In this document: positions 59,713 to 64,000 of the stretch, one piece after another
Layout of the letters: each line of letters begins with the position of its first letter
Position numbering within the stretch: position 1 is the stretch's first letter
Source: Actinokineospora iranica
GTDB taxonomy: Bacteria > Actinomycetota > Actinomycetes > Mycobacteriales > Pseudonocardiaceae
Length of the DNA stretch: 64,000 nt
Assembly (NCBI RefSeq): GCF_900101685.1
Contig: NZ_FMZZ01000020.1
Span: 1 to 64,000, forward strand
Direction: 5' to 3'
Program-made: the position numbers and the translations under genes
Notes under the pieces: model-generated
Seen by the model: only the letters and a program-made list of their open reading frames with translations
What the model was told of the DNA's origin: nothing
The model's database searches: none

Positions 59713-60189
59713 TCACGCGGTCGCGATGGCGCGGTAGACGGTGTCCCATGCCGAGATCAAGTTGTCGACGGCTTCGAGGTTGAGCGGAATCGGCTTGAGT
59801 TTTTCGCCGTTTCGCCAGTAGGTCATGCGCCCGTTGTCGAGCGCGAAGACCAGGACGGCGTCCTTATTGGTCCGCTCTCCCCGGAACCGGGTGGCGAGTT
59901 CCAAGTCGGTGTGCTCGCCGCGTCTCATTCGGGTCCGTAGGTACTTCCAGGCGACCAGTGCTCGTCTGGCCTGCTCGGCAGTGATGATCACGGGTTCGAG
60001 TTCGCTCTGCTCCAGCCAGGCCCGCATGGTGCCGTTGCCGAGCGCCTTGATCCACAAGCGCATAGGACGCGCATCCGCGGACCAGTCCACGAAACACTCT
60101 TCCACTGACACCGCCCACTCGACACGACTACTCCTTATGGAGGTATACACGTCGATTGCGTAACCATCCACCCCGTGTGGGGTGACCAT
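59713..60189 (-). CDS. Hypothetical protein of integrated element
   Basis: A 158-residue protein at most (MVTPHGVDGYAIDVYTSIRSS...; later starts possible). I recognise no family. The C-terminal half is strand-rich with many Arg/Lys (RTRMRRGEHTDLELATRFRGERTNKDAVLVFALDNGRMTYWRNGEKLKPI) and ends in a short helix. It is the first gene after the tRNA-Ser relic and lies downstream of the XRE repressor on the same strand, so it may be part of the lysogenic or maintenance operon. Lower GC and more rare codons than core genes suggest transfer. Confidence 0.55.
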   Translation of the reverse strand: MVTPHGVDGYAIDVYTSIRSSRVEWAVSVEECFVDWSADARPMRLWIKALGNGTMRAWLEQSELEPVIITAEQARRALVAWKYLRTRMRRGEHTDLELATRFRGERTNKDAVLVFALDNGRMTYWRNGEKLKPIPLNLEAVDNLISAWDTVYRAIATA

Positions 60190-60209
60190 TTTTGATCATT
60201 TGCGCGGCG

Positions 60210-60635
60210 TCACTCGGCGTTCATGGAGTGGACAGCGAGACGTCGCGACAACTCGTCGGTGACCCGGTTCAGTTCGGCTGTCAAACGGTGGAGTTCGGCG
60301 GCGAGTTCTCCGTCTGACACCTGGGATAGATCATTTCCGGCCACTCTCCGTCCGGGCCTGCTCGGATCGTCTGTGGTGATGCCCACAAGACGCAGCGCCT
60401 CGGCGACATCGGCGCCGACCGCACGAGCGACCTTCTCGACGGTGAGCTTGGTCGTGCCGACGGGAACCTTCCTGTCCCCGCGCATCATGTAGCCGCGCTC
60501 AAGCTGCAATATCTTGCCCTGGCTGACGCCGGAGCGTCGGGCGGTCGCCGCGATCGACAAGCGAGCCTGCTCTCGGGCGGCTGACAGGTACGGCCCGAGC
60601 GGCCAGGGGGGAAGGTCGCTGTCGTCGGCGCTCAT
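60210..60635 (-). CDS. XRE-family repressor-like regulator
   Basis: A 141-residue regulator with a helix-turn-helix (AREQARLSIAATARRSGVSQGKILQLERGYMM, about residues 18-50) and a C-terminal helical region (DGELAAELHRLTAELNRVTDELSRRLAV) likely for oligomerisation. The combination is typical of phage and ICE repressors. The ATG giving MSADDSDLPPW is preferred; upstream in-frame starts exist. Its divergent partner is the short XRE protein at 60805, so together they form a genetic switch. Confidence 0.72.
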   Translation of the reverse strand: MSADDSDLPPWPLGPYLSAAREQARLSIAATARRSGVSQGKILQLERGYMMRGDRKVPVGTTKLTVEKVARAVGADVAEALRLVGITTDDPSRPGRRVAGNDLSQVSDGELAAELHRLTAELNRVTDELSRRLAVHSMNAE

Positions 60636-60804
60636 AGATCGAGTCTGGTCAAACAAACTCGCATCACGCAACCCCGCTCACCATCGGGTTGAGCTGCGAG
60701 CGTGACGGGGCGAACACGCGCTGTCCTACATAGACGGGCCTCCACCTGCGCATACATCTGCAAACACTTGTGCGATACGAGATTATGCGAATACTGTGCG
60801 AGCC
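60636..60804. promoter_or_regulatory. Divergent promoter region of the element (repressor switch)
   Basis: A 169-bp region of lower GC between two divergent XRE genes. On the plus strand TTGTGC (about 60768) with ATACTG 17 bases later forms a -35/-10 pair placed so that the transcript would begin at or near the ATG at 60805, i.e. leaderless. Operators for the repressors should lie here; no exact repeat could be assigned. Confidence 0.5.
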
Positions 60805-61035
60805 ATGGTCGCTCCACCCATCGACACGTCCAAGCTGCGCCGCCTGCGCATCACGTCCCGGCGAACTGTGACCCAGCTCGCCGCGGACGCCGGGTGCACC
60901 AAGGGCGCTTTGTCCGCTATCGAACACGGCCGCCGTCGGCCGAGCCCGGCCCTGCTCGGTCGACTCGCCGACGCCCTCGGCATTGACCCCGGCGAGTTGC
61001 TGCTGCCGGACGACTCCACCGCGCAGGCGTCATGA
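60805..61035 (+). CDS. Small XRE-family HTH regulator
   Basis: A 76-residue protein that is essentially one helix-turn-helix domain: LRRLRITSRRTVTQLAADAGCTKGALSAIEHGRRRPSPALLGRLADALGIDPGELL. This is the Cro/C1 type. It begins the rightward (early) operon of the element, and its TGA overlaps the ATG of a 16-codon ORF, after which all genes overlap. The ATG is at the probable transcription start, suggesting a leaderless message. It may be the Cro-like or activator counterpart of the repressor. Confidence 0.78.
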   Translation: MVAPPIDTSKLRRLRITSRRTVTQLAADAGCTKGALSAIEHGRRRPSPALLGRLADALGIDPGELLLPDDSTAQAS

Positions 61036-61082
61036 ACACCACCATCGACAACGACAAGCCCGACGCCGGGGGTGCGCGATGA
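61032..61082 (+). CDS. Tiny coupled ORF (16 residues)
   Basis: MNTTIDNDKPDAGGAR, start ATGA overlapping the stop of the XRE gene and stop ATGA overlapping the start of the zinc-finger gene. Its role may be only to carry ribosomes between the flanking genes. Confidence 0.45.
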   Translation: MNTTIDNDKPDAGGAR

Positions 61083-61465
61083 CCGCGACCACGGTGAACG
61101 GGGTTCGGGTGGTCGACGACCGCCCGACCAACGCGCAGATGCGCGACCGGGCAGGCAACCCGATCCTGTGGCAGCAGACCCGCACTCTGGTTCTCGCCGA
61201 CGGCCGGACCGTCTACGGGTGCGCGCACTGCGACTACACCTCGAACAACGTGCGCTCGATCCGCCCGCACCTCAACCGGCACCGCGCCGACGCCGCCCCG
61301 CGGGTCGACCTCGGCGAACTCGGCGGGCTCACCCTCGCCGAGGCGGTCGCTCGGCTCGCCGAGCACGACCGGGTCGCCGGCGAGCGCGCCGAGTGGAAGC
61401 AGCGGGCGCTCGCCGCCGAACGGGCGCTGTCGACACTGCGCGCCGCCCTGCGGGGTGTCACGTGA
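61079..61465 (+). CDS. C2H2 zinc-finger protein of the element
   Basis: A 128-residue protein. The centre contains YGCAHCDYTSNNVRSIRPHLNRHR, with C-X2-C-X12-H-X3-H spacing exactly as in eukaryotic C2H2 fingers. A basic patch follows and then a coiled-coil-like C terminus (LAEAVARLAEHDRVAGERAEWKQRALAAERALSTLRAAL). It probably binds DNA or a protein during early development of the element. Start and stop overlap both neighbours (ATGA, GTGA). I know no family name for it. Confidence 0.65.
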   Translation: MTATTVNGVRVVDDRPTNAQMRDRAGNPILWQQTRTLVLADGRTVYGCAHCDYTSNNVRSIRPHLNRHRADAAPRVDLGELGGLTLAEAVARLAEHDRVAGERAEWKQRALAAERALSTLRAALRGVT

Positions 61466-61722
61466 CGACCGCCCTCGTCCCTACCGGCCTGGTGCTCGTC
61501 TGTTGCGGCGAGCACCGGGCGAGCGGCTGCTGCGATGTCGACGACTGCGCGCCGTGCTGCCCGGAGTGCCCGACCTGCGTTGTCGTGCAGGCCCGCGCCC
61601 CGGCGCAGCGCGCGGCCGACGCCGCTGCGCACCGCGACCTGTTACTCGCGCTCGCGGCGTGGGCCGCAGACATCGGGGAGGGGGCGCCGCCATGGCCGAC
61701 GACGTCGACCAGCTCGCCTTAG
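61462..61722 (+). CDS. Cys-rich small protein of the element
   Basis: An 86-residue protein with ten cysteines within about 30 residues (CCGEHRASGCC, DDCAPCCPECPTC), likely binding zinc or an iron-sulfur cluster, followed by an Ala-rich helix. No family is recognised. It starts at GTG within the stop of the zinc-finger gene, and its own 3' end overlaps the next gene by 31 bp. Confidence 0.55.
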   Translation: MTTALVPTGLVLVCCGEHRASGCCDVDDCAPCCPECPTCVVVQARAPAQRAADAAAHRDLLLALAAWAADIGEGAPPWPTTSTSSP

Positions 61723-62039
61723 CGTTGGCCGACCGCCGCGCCGGGCAGCAGGCGAACCTCGCCGCGGCCACCGCCGGGCACCGGCGCTACCGCGAGGCCG
61801 TCGAAGCTGTGCTCGCCGACCTGGTCGCCACCGGGCACCCGTTCACCGCCGACGACGTGCGCCAGGCCGTTCCCGCGGATGCCGAGGCCGAGGCGCACTC
61901 GCCGAACGTGCTGCCGTCGGTGCTCGGCACGTGGGCCGCGCGCCGGGTGATCGTCCCGTGCGGGGAGTACCGCAGCCGACGCCGCCCACGTCGCGCGAGC
62001 CGTAACCGAGTCTGGATCGGGAACCACCCTAACGAGTGA
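61692..62039 (+). CDS. Hypothetical phage/ICE protein, winged-helix-like
   Basis: A 115-residue protein: an N-terminal helical part (DQLALALADRRAGQQANLAAATAGHRRYREAVEAVLADL) and a C-terminal segment [53 protein letters not shown] that resembles the winged helix of small proteins in actinophage replication regions. The function is unknown, perhaps DNA binding. The ATG start overlaps the end of the previous gene. Confidence 0.6.
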   Translation: MADDVDQLALALADRRAGQQANLAAATAGHRRYREAVEAVLADLVATGHPFTADDVRQAVPADAEAEAHSPNVLPSVLGTWAARRVIVPCGEYRSRRRPRRASRNRVWIGNHPNE

Positions 62040-62050
62040 TCTTCACGCGG

Positions 62051-62067
62051 GTTGACAACTAGTCAAC
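62051..62067. promoter_or_regulatory. Inverted repeat, candidate operator/promoter
   Basis: GTTGAC-AACTA-GTCAAC is a 17-bp inverted repeat 11 bp after the preceding stop, in the only sizeable gap (62040-62177) of the rightward operon. A second hairpin, GCCAAGCC-TTTT-CGGCTGTTGGC, lies at about 62130. The pair could be a regulator site plus terminator separating two operons. Confidence 0.45.
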
Positions 62068-62177
62068 ATAACGCGTCCGAACGCCCTTAGCGTCGGATCG
62101 ACCACAGAAACGCCTGCCCGCCAAGCCTTTTCGGCTGTTGGCGCGATGGCGCACGCCCTCATTCGAGTGCAGAGGAC

Positions 62178-62390
62178 ATGATGACCACCGCAGTACGCCG
62201 CTTGAACCCGCTCACCGTCGAGGCAGCCCTGCGCGGCCGACGCGCTTACCGCGATCTTCTCGCGCCCGAGGCCGCCGAGGTGCTGCGCATCCTCGCCCGC
62301 CGTGGCGACCCGCTCGACCAGGTCGCCGAACTGCTCGACGTCGACCCGCACAAGATTGCCGGGCGGCTCACCGCGGCGAGGCCACGGTGA
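62178..62390 (+). CDS. Small HTH-like protein of the element
   Basis: A 70-residue basic, helical protein. The C-terminal part RRGDPLDQVAELLDVDPHKIAGRLTAARPR looks like a helix-turn-helix of the sigma-factor region 4/XRE kind. It starts at the first of two ATGs (the second, 62181, is equally good). Its stop overlaps the GTG of the following initiator-like gene. Confidence 0.5.
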   Translation: MMTTAVRRLNPLTVEAALRGRRAYRDLLAPEAAEVLRILARRGDPLDQVAELLDVDPHKIAGRLTAARPR

Positions 62391-63259
62391 GCGTTCACGC
62401 GCTGCGCTGGGCCGTCGAGCAGAACGCGGGCGGCCCCATGCCGAAACTCGTGCTGCTCGTGCTCGCCGACCACGCCAACCGGGACGGGCGCGCGACGACC
62501 TCGGTCGCCACGTTGGCGCGTGAGACCGAGGCGTCCGAGCGCACGGTGCGCCGAGCCCTCGACGCGCTCGCCGAGCGCCATCTGATCGCCCGCGCCCGAC
62601 GCCAGCGCGGCACCGGCGCCGACACCTCGAACGTCTACCGACTCACCCTCGACGGTCCACATGAACCGGTCACTGTGACCCCCGCACCCGTCGGTCACAG
62701 TGACACCCCTGACGGACAGAGTGACCCCCGCCCCCGGACACAGGGACACCCCCGGGATGTCACAGCGTCACCCCACGCGGGTGTCACAGTGACACCCCAA
62801 GGTGAACCGGAAGTACTGAACCGAACCACAGAACCGAAAAGCGGCGCCGCCCGTGCGCGAGGCACGACCACCGTCGCCGAACTCTCGGCGACCGCGGTCC
62901 GCCCCGACGCCTACCGGCTGGTGTCCGCCTGGCGCGAGCAGACCGGCGTCGCCTACCGCCCGGCGACCGTCCGAGCGCTGGCCAAAATCGCCGACGGGCT
63001 GCTGCGCGACGGCGCCGACCCGACCGCGGTCCGGGCCGCGCTCGACGAGTGGCACCGGCGACCCGACGCCCGCCCCGGCCTGCTCCCCCACCTCTACGAC
63101 GACGCCGTCAAGGCCGCCCACCACAACCGGAACCCACCGGGCCGTCCGGCAGCGCGTTCGGGCCGCGGGGACAAGGTCCGCGGCTGGCTCGCCCTCGCCG
63201 ACGTCGACAAGCACGGCCACGTCGAGCCCGGCCGGCTCGCTGTCGAGGGGGCGCGGTGA
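62387..63259 (+). CDS. Replication-initiator-like HTH protein with internal iterons
   Basis: A 290-residue protein. The N terminus (about residues 1-85) is a winged helix of the 'helix-turn-helix domain' type found in phage O-like and plasmid initiators: VLLVLADHANRDGRATTSVATLARETEASERTVRRALDALAERHLI. A low-complexity linker (about 90-150) is encoded by six repeated dyads (see 62668-62798). The C terminus (about 160-260) is helical and may be the helicase-loading part, DAYRLVSAWREQTGVAYRPATVRALAKIADGLL. It starts at GTG in the stop of the preceding gene. Confidence 0.7.
   Translation: MSVHALRWAVEQNAGGPMPKLVLLVLADHANRDGRATTSVATLARETEASERTVRRALDALAERHLIARARRQRGTGADTSNVYRLTLDGPHEPVTVTPAPVGHSDTPDGQSDPRPRTQGHPRDVTASPHAGVTVTPQGEPEVLNRTTEPKSGAARARGTTTVAELSATAVRPDAYRLVSAWREQTGVAYRPATVRALAKIADGLLRDGADPTAVRAALDEWHRRPDARPGLLPHLYDDAVKAAHHNRNPPGRPAARSGRGDKVRGWLALADVDKHGHVEPGRLAVEGAR
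62668..62798 (+). repeat. Six iteron-like dyads inside the initiator gene (candidate origin)
   Basis: Variants of GGTCACWGTGACACCCC recur with starts at about 62671, 62696, 62715, 62739, 62761 and 62785, a spacing of 19-25 bp. The first is the perfect dyad GGTCACTGTGACC and the last GTGTCACAGTGACAC. The stretch just downstream (62800-62850) is richer in A/T than its surroundings. Confidence 0.7.
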
Positions 63260-63783
63260 ACCGGCAGGAGGTCGCGACTCTGCTCGGCGCCGCCTCGGCC
63301 GTCGACCCGAAGGTGCCCCAACCCGACCCCGACGTGCTCGACATGTGGGCCGCGATCCTCGACGACGTGCCCGCCGAAGTCGGTGCCGACGCCGTGCGCG
63401 AGCACTACCGCCACCACGCCGAGACCGTCATGCCCGCCGACATCGTCGAGCACTGGCGCGCCGTCCGCCGCGACGCCACCGAACGCCGACACCGCGCCGA
63501 GCTGACCGCCCGCGCCCGCCAGCTCGACGAGAACGGGCTCCGCGCCATCCGCGACGGCATCACCCGCGTCAGCGCCGCGCTCGCCGCCGCCCGCGGCATC
63601 GACCCCGAGCACGCCGAAGCCGACGCCCGCCGAGCCTTCCTCGCCGTCCCGTGCCCCTACTGCCGCGCTCAACCAGGAGACCGATGCACCGGCCCCGGCG
63701 GTCGCCCGCTCACCAAGACCACCGCCCACCCCGCGCGCCTCGACGCCGCGTTCGCCGCCATGACCAACCAGGGGAACCAGTGA
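63256..63783 (+). CDS. Hypothetical actinophage/ICE protein with C-terminal zinc-binding motif
   Basis: A 175-residue protein. A helical N-terminal domain (DMWAAILDDVPAEVGADAVREHYRHHAETVMPADIVEHWRAVRRDATERRH) is followed by a C-terminal motif AVPCPYCRAQPGDRCTGPGGRPLTKTTAHPARLDA, a C-X2-C...C...H zinc-binding signature widespread in actinobacterial phage proteins. The role is unknown. It starts at GTG overlapping the preceding stop. Confidence 0.65.
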   Translation: MNRQEVATLLGAASAVDPKVPQPDPDVLDMWAAILDDVPAEVGADAVREHYRHHAETVMPADIVEHWRAVRRDATERRHRAELTARARQLDENGLRAIRDGITRVSAALAAARGIDPEHAEADARRAFLAVPCPYCRAQPGDRCTGPGGRPLTKTTAHPARLDAAFAAMTNQGNQ

Positions 63784-64000
63784 TCAACCACGACGACAGC
63801 GGGCGCGACCGGTCGGCAGCGTCGCCGCGCGTGCGCGCGGGCGACGCGCCGACCTCCTACACACTGCTGCTGCCCTACCGCCGTCCGCCGCTCACCGCGA
63901 ACCAGCGTCACCACTGGGGCCGCCGCGCTCGGCTGACCGCCGAGGTTCGCCGCGACACCGCGACGCTTGCCCGCTCGCTGAGTGTGCCCGCGCTCGGCCG
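63780..64000 (+). CDS. RusA-like endonuclease (3' end outside window)
   Basis: The first 73 residues: after a disordered start, SYTLLLPYRRPPLTANQRHHWGRRARLTAEVRRDTATLARS matches the N-terminal pattern of RusA-family Holliday-junction resolvases of phages (P-P-L-(T/S)-x-N-x-R-x-H-W). RusA is common next to replication genes of temperate actinophages. The GTG overlaps the previous stop. The catalytic aspartates would lie outside the window. Confidence 0.68.
   Translation, partial: MINHDDSGRDRSAASPRVRAGDAPTSYTLLLPYRRPPLTANQRHHWGRRARLTAEVRRDTATLARSLSVPALG

Noticed and set aside
59713..64000. Integrase or excisionase gene of the element
   Set aside because: None of the proteins shows tyrosine or serine recombinase motifs; it must lie outside the window if present.

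Overview
The window is chromosomal DNA from a very GC-rich actinobacterium. WhiB- and Crp-type regulators, a Zn2+ N-acetylmuramyl amidase and an S9 peptidase lie along a backbone whose order matches the Mycobacterium tuberculosis Rv3667-Rv3722 neighbourhood: acs, a holin-like membrane protein, ephE-like, marP, NUDIX, TlpA, nth, crp, MBL hydrolase, RidA, two ArsA-like ATPases, whiB4, ponA2, metallophosphoesterase, asd, lysC, leuA, recR, ybaB, amidase, dnaX, ffs. The gene content inserted between these anchors (NhaA, ABC-F protein, opp operon, MFS pumps, dnaN paralogue) fits a Pseudonocardiales-type genome, but the species cannot be named from the sequence alone.

Layout. 1-9.7 kb: end of acs, phospholipid acyltransferase, VIT transporter, NhaA, ephE-like hydrolase, the marP/NUDIX/TlpA/nth cluster and crp. 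10-12.5 kb: an MFS exporter followed by an orphan DNA polymerase sliding-clamp paralogue. 13-20 kb: MBL and NUDIX hydrolases, ABC-F ATPase, oxidoreductase and a four-gene minus-strand operon (DUF4177, RidA, two related unknown proteins). 20-28 kb: paired ArsA-like ATPases, whiB4, ponA2, YqeY, metallophosphoesterase, tRNA-Pro. 28-38.8 kb: accessory enzymes, ferredoxin, peptidase, esterase, serine hydrolase, MFS and a Ser/Thr kinase. 38.9-45.4 kb: amino-acid biosynthesis (asd-lysC, then leuA behind a leucine leader peptide). 45.7-51.8 kb: a complete oligopeptide/dipeptide ABC operon. 52-59.2 kb: uridine kinase-like, recR, ybaB, amidase, dnaX, flavin oxidoreductase, SRP RNA. 59.48 kb to the end: a tRNA-Ser-like relic and then the early region of a prophage or integrative element, with a divergent repressor switch and a chain of short genes overlapping by 1-4 bases that ends in a RusA-like gene cut by the window edge.

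The most unusual signal is not a protein. Two families of dispersed non-coding elements sit only between convergent genes. Family 1 is a 148-bp long-hairpin element present five times, all in the same orientation, with paired compensatory changes between copies and each within 8-85 bp of the stop of a minus-strand gene. Family 2 is a 100-bp element present three times, each carrying a perfect TTATCCACA (DnaA-box-like) sequence at one end. A fourth such box lies just upstream of the clamp paralogue. Other points worth checking are six iteron-like dyads inside the replication-initiator-like gene of the mobile element (as in the lambda O gene), a classical C2H2 zinc finger in the same element, short upstream ORFs that overlap the starts of oppC and of the ABC-F gene, and an EphE-like hydrolase whose nucleophile position is glycine.
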